Source: Pseudomonadota bacterium
GTDB lineage: Bacteria; Pseudomonadota; Gammaproteobacteria; Burkholderiales; Casimicrobiaceae
Direction of reading: 5' to 3'
NCBI GenBank assembly: GCA_009786025.1
Contig: WQUA01000003.1
Coordinates: 1-64,000 of the forward strand
DNA: 64,000 nucleotides
Shown here: positions 55,287 to 64,000 of the stretch, piece by piece
Layout of the letters: each line of letters starts with the position of its first letter
How positions within the stretch are numbered: the first letter of the stretch is position 1
Made by a program: the position numbers and the translations under genes
The notes under the pieces: generated by a model
What the model was told of the DNA's origin: nothing
What the model saw: the letters and a program-made list of their open reading frames with translations, nothing else
Databases searched by the model: none

Positions 55287-58200
55287 CGCGCGCTGCGCCT
55301 TCAATCATGTCGATTTCCTCTTTCGATAAATCATATAGTCTATATAAAAGAAGATTCATTTCCCTCTCTAAATCCGAGATATCCGCCCCGTAATCTTTCG
55401 CTTTTTTATCTAGGATGCGATCTACCAAACGAACGATCTTACCTTGCTCTCCGTAGCCGGCGGGAAGCGGAAGCGAATTGATCATTTCTTTCGTAAATGT
55501 AATACCGCCATTGTAGCTAGACGATCCATACTTAGCCTTGATATAAAAAATGCTCAATGGACAATTCACGACAGCACAAACATATTTCAACACGTCTTCG
55601 TCAGCGGCGGTTAGTATAAGAGTCGTTTTACCAGGGATCATTTCACCGCGTAAATCAAGAGTCGCATCAAGCAACGTCAAGCCTTTAATGATGATTTTTT
55701 TCGCATCGCTCTTTACCTTATAGGCGTTCGTAAACATTTTGGCGAATTCTGTTCTTTTGACCACAGGGCGCAGATACTTACCCCCGAGATAGGTCATTGG
55801 CTTATTCCCCCACCGTGAAACATACTTTCCCAGCGTGCCTGTATTAACCATGGAATAGCAGGCCTTCGGATTAAGCGCGCCTTCGCACTCCATGACCAGT
55901 GGCTTAAGTTTATACGCATCTGACGTCGCACAAGCGTTTTCGCAGGGAGCCACGCTGCCCAAGCGCCTATGTATCCTGTCGAGCCGATCAATAAAGACAT
56001 AGTGTGGCGACAACAATGGGTCTAAATAGTACGGGGTATTCAGAGATGTTTTTAAAACACAATTGATGGGGCGAACGCTCCCACAAGTCATCGATTGAGT
56101 CGTCACAGAAGAGGCAGGAAAATTCGATATCTGCGTTATGATCGGATCTACCAAAGTGCTATCGAACACATCTCGACCAAGCACAACAATCTGCTCGATA
56201 CCGTCGATATGTCTGGTTCTGAATTCGTTGCCAAACGATTTTGATAGCCATTTATCCGGCGTAATATACGACATGGTTCCGGTTTTCTTCATGATATTCA
56301 AAGCCAACTCCATGAACACGATGTAGATATCCCAATTTCCGATCGCGCAATGATAGTTTTCCTTTAAATACTCGCGCAAATTTTCATGCCCTTCTCTGAC
56401 CATCTTTTCAGAATCTATATAAGGTGGATTTGCGATTACCGCATCAAAGCCGACAAAATCGCCGTTCTCGTCCAACACCTCGGGGAACTCAAAACGCCAT
56501 TCAAATGCGTCTCGATAGATTTCCCCGCTTTCGAGAACGCTTGCTTGATCGTGCAAGGCCTTTATCTTTCCAAGCATGTCCGACTGTTTGCTTTTATTCT
56601 TTTGAGCGATCTCCGGATCGACTCCGAAAAAATCAATTTGCCCTTGCGTAGCGTCGATAGCGAGCGCCTGTAAGCTCTTGTTAAGCCCGGCAACACCGAA
56701 TATTTTCACATATTCGAGCAATTTGCCGCTAAGAGCGTGAGTTACCGCGTGCCCAGCTTTTAGGGTTTGGTTAAACCTTTCCTTGATCTGAACAATTGCT
56801 GACAAAACCTCGTGTTTGTCTCTGACGTTCTTCTTATACTCGATGACCTTAGTTTTGTGCTTCGAAATTTTAGCCTTGATATTTTTATCCCTGATATCGT
56901 CCAGAAGGCCAAAACGATGCACTACCGAATTGCCGGTTTTTATGTTGATATCGATGTTGGGCAACGTCACAAGCTGATAATTTTCATCGTAATAACTGTG
57001 TTTAAGCAGCTCGATCCACAGCCGCAATTTTGTAATTTGCGTGCTATTAGGATTGATATCGACACCAAATAACTGGTTTTCGATGATGCGCTGCTTTTCT
57101 TCAAACAGCGCCTTCTGCAACAAGTGATTCGCACTGTCAAAGCTTACCGGCCGCTTGTATTGAAACCACTCGTCGTCAAGACTGATATGTAATTCGTCGT
57201 TGAGCAAATCGAGCCGCATGCCTTTGTGCACAAACAAACCCAGTTCATGCTTGACGAAGACGATCCCATTAAGAACCGAGACAAGATAGTGTCCACTTCC
57301 GACAGCAGGGTCACAAATTGTTATCTCATTAATGATGGTCGATGCCCGTTTAATGAAAGCCTCTTTGCGACTACGTCTCTCGCAATAGCGCTTTAATTCG
57401 GGCCATGTGGCGTCCTTCAGGTCTCTTGGAAATTCAGTTTTGAATCGCTCCAAGACCGTTTTTTGGATTAGTTGCCGCGCCATAAACGTTGTGATTGAAC
57501 TAGGCGTATAGAAACTTCCATCCTTGTAACCGTTAATTTTTTCAAAGATGAGACCCAGGACAGATGCGCTGATAAGTGGTTTTGAGTCGCCTCCAATCTC
57601 ATCTGTATTGTCATTCCCGAAATCGTAAGCATCCAAGAACTCGAATAGATAATCCGGCATATTTGTTTGGCCGGATTTTCTTTTGCCATCGCTGTCTTTG
57701 ATTACCGTCTTTGAATAGTATGAAATCTGAGCCCCCGTGGATAATGCGCCCATCGTCATTCCGCTTTTTTCCTCAGAATTGATTTCGAAGAGAGTACTGT
57801 TCAGGTAGGGAATATAATCGAACGACCTTGATTTGCGCTCTCTGATCGGTTTGGCCAGCACCTCAAAAAATAATTCTTCGAGTTCGCTAAAGCCGTGAAT
57901 TTTGCCTTTGTGCAAGAATTTATTGGACGCATCGCTCGTCCATTTGACAATCTGCGACTCAAGCAACTTCGAAAACAGGATTCGATTGATCCAGATAATC
58001 ATTAACCCTATGATTGTTGCAACGTCGTTTTGCTTGTTGTGCTGGCTAAGCTTGTTCGTAATGTTTTCGTATAGAGAACCTTGTTGCTTTTGTTTAGCGC
58101 GGCTAATGACTCGATCTTTGGAATTTTCCTCTAACCCCAACAGATACAACAGCTCGTTATAGAAGTCACGATTCAAACAGTTGGCGTCATTCGGTTTAAA

Positions 58201-58377
58201 TGATTTTTTCAGACAGTCCTCGCTTAGCAACTTGTAGATTGCGAGCAGTTCTTTTTCACTCTTTTCCGATTTGACTTCGAAATAGCCGCACTCAATTGAT
58301 TCGCCGTCGATCGAGCCGGCCTTTAATTGCTCAATGGTTTTTTGAGGTGATGAATAAAGTTCTTTTGTGGTATCCAT
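55279..58377 (-). CDS. Type IIG restriction-modification enzyme, methyltransferase/specificity part
   Basis: About 1032 aa from ATG 58377; the frame is open up to 58410. Helical connector region (1-290), then an N6-adenine methyltransferase with FYTPSSITTFMARQL, ICDPAVGSGHYLV (motif I) and ANPPYID (motif IV), then a TaqI-like C-terminal target-recognition region. The preceding ORF (58377-58901) supplies the N-terminal nuclease domain in another frame; the two join as TGATG. The whole locus is AT-rich relative to its neighbours and is bordered by a REP-type repeat, indicating transfer. Methyltransferase appears intact; recognition sequence unknown. Confidence 0.85.
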   Translation of the reverse strand: MDTTKELYSSPQKTIEQLKAGSIDGESIECGYFEVKSEKSEKELLAIYKLLSEDCLKKSFKPNDANCLNRDFYNELLYLLGLEENSKDRVISRAKQKQQGSLYENITNKLSQHNKQNDVATIIGLMIIWINRILFSKLLESQIVKWTSDASNKFLHKGKIHGFSELEELFFEVLAKPIRERKSRSFDYIPYLNSTLFEINSEEKSGMTMGALSTGAQISYYSKTVIKDSDGKRKSGQTNMPDYLFEFLDAYDFGNDNTDEIGGDSKPLISASVLGLIFEKINGYKDGSFYTPSSITTFMARQLIQKTVLERFKTEFPRDLKDATWPELKRYCERRSRKEAFIKRASTIINEITICDPAVGSGHYLVSVLNGIVFVKHELGLFVHKGMRLDLLNDELHISLDDEWFQYKRPVSFDSANHLLQKALFEEKQRIIENQLFGVDINPNSTQITKLRLWIELLKHSYYDENYQLVTLPNIDINIKTGNSVVHRFGLLDDIRDKNIKAKISKHKTKVIEYKKNVRDKHEVLSAIVQIKERFNQTLKAGHAVTHALSGKLLEYVKIFGVAGLNKSLQALAIDATQGQIDFFGVDPEIAQKNKSKQSDMLGKIKALHDQASVLESGEIYRDAFEWRFEFPEVLDENGDFVGFDAVIANPPYIDSEKMVREGHENLREYLKENYHCAIGNWDIYIVFMELALNIMKKTGTMSYITPDKWLSKSFGNEFRTRHIDGIEQIVVLGRDVFDSTLVDPIITQISNFPASSVTTQSMTCGSVRPINCVLKTSLNTPYYLDPLLSPHYVFIDRLDRIHRRLGSVAPCENACATSDAYKLKPLVMECEGALNPKACYSMVNTGTLGKYVSRWGNKPMTYLGGKYLRPVVKRTEFAKMFTNAYKVKSDAKKIIIKGLTLLDATLDLRGEMIPGKTTLILTAADEDVLKYVCAVVNCPLSIFYIKAKYGSSSYNGGITFTKEMINSLPLPAGYGEQGKIVRLVDRILDKKAKDYGADISDLEREMNLLLYRLYDLSKEEIDMIEGAARAI

Positions 58378-58901
58378 CAAAAGCGATGGTTTGGTATGAG
58401 TTTCGTACAACGCCCTGATTGCAGAGCTTCTCCAAAAAGGCGATCAAAATCCTCGGCGTCAAATACAAACCAATTATAAAAATCAGTAATGATCACATGG
58501 AAAATATTTTGATTCCCGTTTGCGCGTTCGCGCATGAAATAGAGTACCGCTTCTTGAAATGCCTTCGTGTTTACATTTGCAGCAGAGATCATTTCCGGTG
58601 AACCATGCTTTTTCACTTCAAAAATTACGGCCGGCACACCATTGTGCAAAATCGCCAGGGCGATTCCACTTTGTCCTGTTTGCGTATATGCGTTGCTGGT
58701 GAATCCAATCGCATCAATGAACGGTTTCAACGCACTGGAGACGATGTTGGGTTCGCTTTGCTTGCTGGCTCTTTGCGTTTCGATCGCTTCACAATATTTG
58801 GCGTAGTGTGCCTTGAAAGTCTCAAAGCTCGCCGGCGAAACACTTTTCTTTGAAAGCAGCGGGTTGATGAATTCGCGTGGCTTCTTGACGATAAGCTTCA
58901 T
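58377..58901 (-). CDS. N-terminal nuclease domain of the type IIG enzyme (separate frame)
   Basis: 174 aa starting MKLIVKKPREFINPLL, typical of the N-terminus of Eco57I-like fused restriction-modification enzymes. PD-(D/E)XK-like core: GIALAIL (79-85), where the first catalytic Asp would be expected but Ala81 is encoded (GCC), then FEVKK (94-98, Glu95 and Lys97). LYFMRERANGN, HVIITDFYNWFVFDAEDFDRLF completes the domain. The frame ends NHRF at 58377. In the other frame the codons just upstream of ATG 58377 continue the family alignment (LYETHTKPSLLMDTTKELY), so a frameshift in roughly 58380-58415 is more likely than two natural genes. Confidence 0.75.
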   Translation of the reverse strand: MKLIVKKPREFINPLLSKKSVSPASFETFKAHYAKYCEAIETQRASKQSEPNIVSSALKPFIDAIGFTSNAYTQTGQSGIALAILHNGVPAVIFEVKKHGSPEMISAANVNTKAFQEAVLYFMRERANGNQNIFHVIITDFYNWFVFDAEDFDRLFGEALQSGRCTKLIPNHRF

Positions 58902-58930
58902 GAACTATCCCATCAATTTAGACAAGATAC

Positions 58931-59063
58931 CGTAGCCCGGAGGAACGGAGCGCCGTTCAAGGATCACACCATCCGATACGAAGCATCACAAATGCTTCAG
59001 TTGGCGGCACTTTGCGCTGAAAAAGCGGCTCCCGGAAAGCGCTTCGCTTATCCGCGGGCTACG
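58931..59063. repeat. Inverted gtagcccgg repeat downstream side of methyltransferase gene
   Basis: cgtagcccggaggaacggag (58931-58950) and gcttcgcttatccgcgggct plus acg (59041-59063) are inverted partners of the gtagcccggataagcg-type repeat found widely in proteobacteria, with 90 bases between. They lie between the type IIG locus and a methyltransferase gene. Confidence 0.6.
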
Positions 59064-59141
59064 CATTTTTTCAATACCGCCTGTAGTAGGCGAGGGGCCT
59101 CCGTTGGCTTCGTCGACCCACTCTTTGAAAAGCGGGCTGGT

Positions 59142-59906
59142 TTACAACGCCCCGACGTAAACCCGGGTATCGTATTCAAAATCGACGTGCCCTTGCTGCG
59201 CTGTAGCATCGAACAAAGATTTAAGCGCCTGCAAGATCGGTTCGTGATTGGGGTGTCCGGCCTGGGGCACGTACGAAGAGGATAGCGCGCGACCGCGCAA
59301 GCTGTCGAAGTCCAGCTTTTGAACATAATGAAAATGCCCAATGTGTCGCAGCCCTGCGCCAAACCAATTCTGCATGTCAGCATCGTCGCTGTAGCGTTCG
59401 GCCACGGCGCTGTAATCGACGCCATACGTTCGCAGCAATGCTTCGTAGCCGCGCAAAAATTCGCTGCCGTCGAGCAGACGGATATTCCAGAACAAAGCGA
59501 CCAGGCCGCCAGGGCGCAGGATACGGGCAAATTCACGGCGTACCCGCTCACGGTCGAACCAATGAAACGCTTGCGCGGCAGTGACCAGATCGACGCTGGC
59601 GTCGGGAAGCGTCGTTTGTTCTGCCGGCGCTGCGACACTCGAATAATTCGGATAGCCGGACAGCCATTCATCGGCAGCCTGACGCATCGGTTCATTCGGT
59701 TCGACAGCAACGACCGGATGGCCAGCATCCAGCAGCAGTTTGCTCGAAATGCCGGTACCGGCGCCGACGTCAGCAACTTTGGCGTGAACGGGAATGGCAC
59801 AGGTTTCGTGCAGAAAAGTGATCAACTCTGCCGGGTAGCTCGGACGAAAACGAACGTAATCAGCAACGCGATCAGAAAAACGCTGGGTTGAATTGAAAGA
59901 ATTCAT
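59142..59906 (-). CDS. Class I SAM-dependent methyltransferase
   Basis: 254 aa. Motif I VADVGAGTGISSKLLLDAGH (about 44-63), motif II acid in VVAVEPNEPM, then AAQAFHWFD and ILRPGGLVALFWN, as in the UbiE/Methyltransf_11 group. The HWFD motif occurs in trans-aconitate-methyltransferase-like enzymes. Substrate unknown; no linked pathway. Confidence 0.85.
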   Translation of the reverse strand: MNSFNSTQRFSDRVADYVRFRPSYPAELITFLHETCAIPVHAKVADVGAGTGISSKLLLDAGHPVVAVEPNEPMRQAADEWLSGYPNYSSVAAPAEQTTLPDASVDLVTAAQAFHWFDRERVRREFARILRPGGLVALFWNIRLLDGSEFLRGYEALLRTYGVDYSAVAERYSDDADMQNWFGAGLRHIGHFHYVQKLDFDSLRGRALSSSYVPQAGHPNHEPILQALKSLFDATAQQGHVDFEYDTRVYVGAL

Positions 59907-60081
59907 GGTGCTCTTGAAGTGTGTAAAAAGTGATGAGATTTCAAAAACGGTTTTGGTTGCGCCTCCATCAAATCCTGGTGAATCGGCAGAAAGCGTCTTG
60001 CGATCATACGCAAGCGACAGATTGTCGCCTCTACGCTACTCACACCCACCGCTTGTAGGAGCAGCAACCTGCCGCCCGAAT
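59907..60081. repeat. Intergenic region with a cgacagattgtcgcc repeat
   Basis: 60002-60076 holds cgatcatacgcaagcgacag, attgtcgcctctacgctact and cttgtaggagcagcaacctg then ccgcccg. This is a relative of units at 785-842, 37861-37918 and 54679-54740. It lies just after the ctpA stop and before the methyltransferase promoter region. Confidence 0.55.
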
Positions 60082-61593
60082 TTACGGTTTGTCCGAAGTG
60101 GTCGGCGCCTTCGGCGCTTCAGGCAACGTTTTTTCAGCGTCGGCTCCTTCCGGTACGACGGCCTTCTCCGTCTTTTCAGCGCCGTCCTTTTTCTCCTCTT
60201 TTTTGAGGGCGGCGATGACCGGCAATCCCTTCAACTGATTCAACGCCTGTTGCAATTGAAAATCTTCCGGAGCGCCGAAATCGAAACGCGGCGGCGGCGT
60301 CAGTTTGTCGCCCTCTTTGTCGTCAGTCGGCGCTGCTTTGGCGGTTTCCTCTTCTGCTTCTTTCTTGCCGTTCTTCGGCGTCAGCATATGATGTTCAAGG
60401 TTGGCTTCGCGGATGCGCAGCACATCGCGGCCATCGTCCACCGCTACGTCAGGCTCGATGCCCTTCGCCTGAATCGAGCGCCCCGACGGCGTGAAGTAGC
60501 GTGCGGTGGTCAGTTTCAGTGCGTGCGTCGCATCAATCTGCATGATGGTCTGCACCGAGCCTTTGCCGAACGATTGCGCACCCATCACCAGTGCGCGCTG
60601 ATGGTCCTGTAGCGCGCCCGCGACAATCTCGGAGGCTGACGCTGAGCCGGCGTCAATCAACACCACCATCGGCACCGTTTTGACGGCTGCCGGCAAATCG
60701 GCGAGGTAATCTTTAGCGAGCAATCCTCTGCCGGTCATTGACCCGAGATAATCGTGCTGGCGCGCTTTGAGCTCCATCCGCGCTTCCGGCGTGCGCCCTT
60801 CGGTATAAACGACCATCACGTCTTTCGGAAGAAACGCCGCCGATACCGCCACCGCTTGCGACAGCAGCCCACCCGGGTCGCTGCGCAGATCGAGCACCAG
60901 CCCTTTCAGCGTCGCTTCCTTGTACAGCGCTTTCAGCGCTTGCGCGAGTTCTTCACCGGTACGCTCCTGGAAATTACGGATGCGCACATAGCCGTAGCCC
61001 GGCTCGACCATCTTGTAGCGAATGCTTTTAACGTTGATCTCTTCTCGCACGAGCTTGAATATCAGCGGCTTGGCTTCGTCCTTGCGGGCGATGGTCAGCG
61101 TTACACTGGTGCCAGGTTTGCCGCGCATCATGTCGAGCGCTTTCGACATCGGCAAACCGCGCGTTACAGTATCGTCGATCTTGACGATAAGATCGCCTGC
61201 TTTGATGCCGGCGCGGAACGCCGGCGTATCTTCAATCGGCGAAACGATTCTGATAACATCGCCTTCGCCGTTGATTTCAATCCCGAGACCTCCGAATTTG
61301 CCCTGCGTCGAAATCTTTAAATCTTCAAGCTCGCGCCCTTCGAGAAAATCGGAATGCGGATCGAGGCCGCGCACCATGCCGTTGATCGCTTCGCGGATCA
61401 ACTTGTTATCGGGCACCGGATCGACGTAAGTGCTCTTGATTTTGCCGAAGACGGCCGCCAGCAGTTGCAAGTCTTCGTATGGGATCGGCGTTTTGCTTTC
61501 TTGATCGGCAACCGCCGAAAAATGCACTGACAACAAAATGCCCAGAGCGACGCCCAATACAATCAAGCCGGTTTTTTTCAAAAAATTGCGCAT
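60082..61593 (-). CDS. ctpA: C-terminal processing peptidase CtpA (S41 family)
   Basis: Periplasmic, membrane-anchored serine protease, 503 aa. N-terminal signal anchor (GLIVLGVALGILLSVHFSA, 9-27). A PDZ domain (about 100-185, GGLGIEIN and AGIKAGDLIVKIDD) precedes the S41 catalytic core with Ser319 in GSASASEI and Lys344 in SFGKGSVQ, 25 residues apart as in the family. The C-terminal 100 residues are charged and Glu/Lys/Pro-rich, a disordered extension longer than usual. Located 64 bases after gpmI, the usual betaproteobacterial neighbourhood (envC, often between them, is missing). Confidence 0.95.
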   Translation of the reverse strand: MRNFLKKTGLIVLGVALGILLSVHFSAVADQESKTPIPYEDLQLLAAVFGKIKSTYVDPVPDNKLIREAINGMVRGLDPHSDFLEGRELEDLKISTQGKFGGLGIEINGEGDVIRIVSPIEDTPAFRAGIKAGDLIVKIDDTVTRGLPMSKALDMMRGKPGTSVTLTIARKDEAKPLIFKLVREEINVKSIRYKMVEPGYGYVRIRNFQERTGEELAQALKALYKEATLKGLVLDLRSDPGGLLSQAVAVSAAFLPKDVMVVYTEGRTPEARMELKARQHDYLGSMTGRGLLAKDYLADLPAAVKTVPMVVLIDAGSASASEIVAGALQDHQRALVMGAQSFGKGSVQTIMQIDATHALKLTTARYFTPSGRSIQAKGIEPDVAVDDGRDVLRIREANLEHHMLTPKNGKKEAEEETAKAAPTDDKEGDKLTPPPRFDFGAPEDFQLQQALNQLKGLPVIAALKKEEKKDGAEKTEKAVVPEGADAEKTLPEAPKAPTTSDKP

Positions 61594-61657
61594 GTGTGCT
61601 TCGTAAAAATAAAAGTTGGTTTTTGCGACATTTTCTAGAATATCCCGATTTTCCTCT

Positions 61658-63259
61658 TTACGCTATCTTATTTGCGAAAATCACCAAGGGACGGCCGGTC
61701 ATCTCGGCGGGCGCCGACTGTCCCATCAGTCGCAACAAGGTCGGCGCCAGGTCGCACAGCGCGCCGCCTTCGACAAGCCGGGCAGCACGGCCGACATAAA
61801 CCAGCGGCACCGGATTGAGTGTGTGCGCGGTATGGGGTTGGCCGGTTTCCGGATCAAACATCATCTCGGCATTACCGTGATCAGCAGTGATCAGCGCTTC
61901 GCCACCGGCCTGTTCGAGCGCGCCGATAACCCGCGTCAGACAGGCGTCCAGCGTTTCCAGCGCCGTTACGGCGGCATCAAAATCGCCGGTGTGGCCAACC
62001 ATATCGCCGTTGGCGTAGTTAACAACGATCAGGTCATACTTGTCGCAGTCAATTGCCTCAACCAGTCGGTCGGTCACCTCGACCGCACTCATCGCCGGCT
62101 GCAGATCGTAAGTCGCCACTTTCGGCGACGGCACGAGAATCCGGTCTTCACCGGGCGAAGCAGTTTCGATGCCGCCGTTGAGAAAATACGTCACGTGTGC
62201 GTATTTTTCGGTCTCGGCGATGCGCAACTGCTTCAAACCAAGTTGCGCGACATAAGCCCCCAGCGGGTTTTCGATGGACTGCGGCGGGAACATCACCGGT
62301 AACGCTGCAAATGCCCCGCCATACGAAGTCAGCGTCACAAAGGCTGCCAGTTTTGGCGCAACCACACGCGGGAAGCCGCTGAACGTCGGATCGGTGAACG
62401 CCTGCGTCAGTTGTCGCGCCCGGTCGGCGCGGAAGTTCATAAACACGATAACGTCGCCATCGCGCACGCCGTGATTGTCCGCTGATGTTCGTACCCACGT
62501 CGGTTGCACGAATTCGTCGGTTTCGCCGCGCGCGTAAGCCGCCGCCAGCCCCGCCTGCGCGTCATCGTATTCAAATTCGAGGTGCATCCCGGTCAACAGC
62601 CGGTACGCCCGTTCGGTGCGCTCCCAGCGCTTGTCGCGGTCCATCGCGTAGTAGCGTCCGCACAGCGACGCAACCCGCGCTTGCGTCGATGACGTCCGCG
62701 AAACTTCATCGCACACAGCTTGCATTGCCGCCAACGACGACGCGGCGCTCTGCGGCGGCGTGTCGCGGCCATCGAGAAACGCATGCACGGCGACGCGTGG
62801 CACACCTTGCGCAGCCGCCAGCCGGACAAACGCCTGAAGATGGGATTCGTGACTGTGGACGCCGCCAGGCGACAGCAGCCCAAAAATGTGTAGCGTCGCG
62901 CTCTTTTGGCGAGCAGTGGTCATTGCAGTCCGAAAAGCGGCCGAATCAGCCAACTCGTTGGGTTCGCCCTTGGCGCAAGCATCCAGCGCCTGATCGATCC
63001 GCGTCAATTCCTGCCACACCACGCGACCAGCGCCGATATTCAAATGGCCGACTTCGGAATTGCCCATCTGCCCTTCCGGCAAGCCGACCCGCGCAGCGCT
63101 TGTCTGTAGCGTGGTATGCGGGCAACGCGCCAACAGGCCGCGCCAGAACGGCATCCGGGCGCGCGTGACGGCGTTGTCAGGGGCATCGTCGCGTACGCCG
63201 AAGCCGTCGAGAATGATCAGCGCCACCGGGCGCGGCGGCAAGGGAGAAGATGCGGTCAT
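61658..63259 (-). CDS. gpmI: 2,3-bisphosphoglycerate-independent phosphoglycerate mutase GpmI
   Basis: Glycolytic interconversion of 3- and 2-phosphoglycerate with two Mn ions. 533 aa. LIILDGFG (Asp18), the phosphoserine site QMGNSEVGHLNIGAGR (Ser68), GGVHSHESHL, DGRDTPPQS and the C-terminal metal site ADHGNAEMM are all present. Probably cotranscribed with ctpA. Confidence 0.97.
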   Translation of the reverse strand: MTASSPLPPRPVALIILDGFGVRDDAPDNAVTRARMPFWRGLLARCPHTTLQTSAARVGLPEGQMGNSEVGHLNIGAGRVVWQELTRIDQALDACAKGEPNELADSAAFRTAMTTARQKSATLHIFGLLSPGGVHSHESHLQAFVRLAAAQGVPRVAVHAFLDGRDTPPQSAASSLAAMQAVCDEVSRTSSTQARVASLCGRYYAMDRDKRWERTERAYRLLTGMHLEFEYDDAQAGLAAAYARGETDEFVQPTWVRTSADNHGVRDGDVIVFMNFRADRARQLTQAFTDPTFSGFPRVVAPKLAAFVTLTSYGGAFAALPVMFPPQSIENPLGAYVAQLGLKQLRIAETEKYAHVTYFLNGGIETASPGEDRILVPSPKVATYDLQPAMSAVEVTDRLVEAIDCDKYDLIVVNYANGDMVGHTGDFDAAVTALETLDACLTRVIGALEQAGGEALITADHGNAEMMFDPETGQPHTAHTLNPVPLVYVGRAARLVEGGALCDLAPTLLRLMGQSAPAEMTGRPLVIFANKIA

Positions 63260-63485
63260 AATGGGCGAAAAACCCGAGCAATCATTTACTGGATATTATC
63301 GCATGGCGGCAGCAAAAACCCTGGCATGTTCACCTCTCCTCCGAATTGCCTCACATTTTTCCATTGAACTCATGCAGGCACGGAATAACAGGCGTGAAGG
63401 TACAGGAAGATGGAATGGTTTCGGCTTTGATGCAGCACACAGTCAAGCGCCAATGCATAGCGCAACAACATGCATCTTCTTGCCG
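63260..63485. other. Intergenic region between gpmI and the fusion-protein gene
   Basis: About 225 bases, both neighbours on the minus strand. Presumably carries the gpmI promoter. It is less GC-rich than its surroundings; no gene, repeat family or clear terminator was recognised. Confidence 0.4.
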
Positions 63486-64000
63486 TTAGCGCTCTCGGGT
63501 TGACTTCTTGTTCTCTGCTTTCGGCTCCTTGACCACCACGGTACACGTCATTCCCGCTGCAAGGACGACTCCTTCGGGCACATGGTCGATCTGGATACGC
63601 ACCGGCAACCGCTGCGCCAGCCGCACCCAGGTGAAACTCGGATTGACGTTGACCAGCAAATTGCTGCCGGTCTGATTGTCGCTCTCGCCGATGCCGCGCG
63701 CGATACTGTCCACGTGGCCACTGAGTTTGGCGCCGTTCAGCAATTTGATGTCCACCGGTGCGCCTTCGCGTACTTGCGCAAGTTTGTTCTCCTCGAAGTA
63801 GCCGTAGATATAAAACGATTCGCTGTCGATCACCGCCATGAGCGCGGTGCTTGTCGAGGCATAATCACCGCGATGCGCAGTCAGATTGGTGACGAACCCC
63901 GTCGCCGGCGCGCGTACTGTGGTTCGTCCGAGGTCGAGCGCGGCGCGGTCGCGCGCGGCGACGGCCTCGGCGTAATGGGCTTCGGCGATTTCCGCCTGCA
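63486..64000 (-). CDS. HlyD/EmrA-type membrane fusion protein (partial, N-terminus beyond window)
   Basis: The frame enters from the right edge and ends at 63486. Visible 171 residues: an alpha-hairpin end (AEIAEAHYAEAVAARDRAAL), the lipoyl half-motif RTTVRAPATGFVTNLTAHRG, then YIYGYFEENKLAQVREGAPV and a beta-barrel with VNPSFTWVRLAQRLPVRI. LAQRLPVRIQID is characteristic of the EmrA/AaeA-like periplasmic adaptor subgroup. It would link an inner-membrane transporter to an outer-membrane channel; neither partner is in the window. Confidence 0.9.
   Translation of the reverse strand, partial: QAEIAEAHYAEAVAARDRAALDLGRTTVRAPATGFVTNLTAHRGDYASTSTALMAVIDSESFYIYGYFEENKLAQVREGAPVDIKLLNGAKLSGHVDSIARGIGESDNQTGSNLLVNVNPSFTWVRLAQRLPVRIQIDHVPEGVVLAAGMTCTVVVKEPKAENKKSTRER

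Noticed and set aside
55279..58901. BREX or type I restriction system
   Set aside because: No PglZ, BrxL, HsdR or HsdS genes; the domain order (nuclease, connector, NPPY methyltransferase, target recognition) is that of a single type IIG enzyme.

Overview
The window looks like a chromosomal segment of a betaproteobacterium (Rhodocyclales/Burkholderiales/Nitrosomonadales type). This rests on gene order: ftsY/rsmD/coaD/ferredoxin; mutM-TPR protein-lolB-ispE-tRNA-Gln-prs; birA-coaX-SPOR protein; trxA-rho; bamD divergent from rluD; a split metH; and a cyanophycin locus. Genus cannot be fixed from sequence reading alone. Most genes are moderately GC-rich with short spacers. Two islands are visibly AT-rich and probably acquired: an LRR-like gene near 10.6-11.45 kb and a type IIG restriction-modification locus near 55.3-58.9 kb.

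Layout. 0-2.4 kb: ftsY (partial), rsmD, coaD and a small ferredoxin. 2.5-7.5 kb (minus): secreted trypsin-like protease, dynamin-like GTPase, mutM. 7.8-13.6 kb (plus): TPR protein, lolB, an inserted LRR gene, ispE, tRNA-Gln(UUG), prs. 13.8-16.2 kb (minus): Ala/Pro-rich lipoprotein and two tandem OmpW-like porins. 16.5-22 kb (minus): mfd, a broken GxxExxY gene inside inverted repeats, and a manC-type GDP-mannose enzyme. 22.2-28.8 kb (minus): birA, coaX, SPOR protein and metH as two genes. 29-36.6 kb (minus): Sel1 protein, unknown protein plus HIT protein, xerD, acetylornithine-type aminotransferase plus ogt, rsuA, bamD. 36.6-44.6 kb: rluD, rho, trxA, fdxA, tRNA-Arg(CCG), apaH, a PfkB kinase and a LytS/LytTR two-component pair. 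44.9-54.5 kb: MBL hydrolase, MAPEG protein, then DUF1854 protein and ABC exporter divergent from cphA'-cphA. 54.8-64 kb: YbaK-like deacylase, the R-M locus, a methyltransferase, ctpA, gpmI and a partial HlyD-type fusion protein.

The most distinctive system is the cyanophycin module at 46.7-54.5 kb. Two overlapping synthetase genes sit back-to-back with a DUF1854/ABC exporter pair. The first synthetase (CphA') has a degenerate P-loop and lacks the C-terminal lobe of its Mur-ligase-like half, while the second (CphA) is complete.

The most distinctive genome-scale signal is several families of short dispersed repeats. One family (AACCGCAAAGAACGC core) occurs about ten times, three times as inverted pairs, and one pair encloses a GxxExxY pseudogene. 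Copies abut the start codons of mfd and metH2. Other repeats have been absorbed in frame into proteins: two inserts in Mfd, the N-terminus of LolB and the C-terminus of MetH2.
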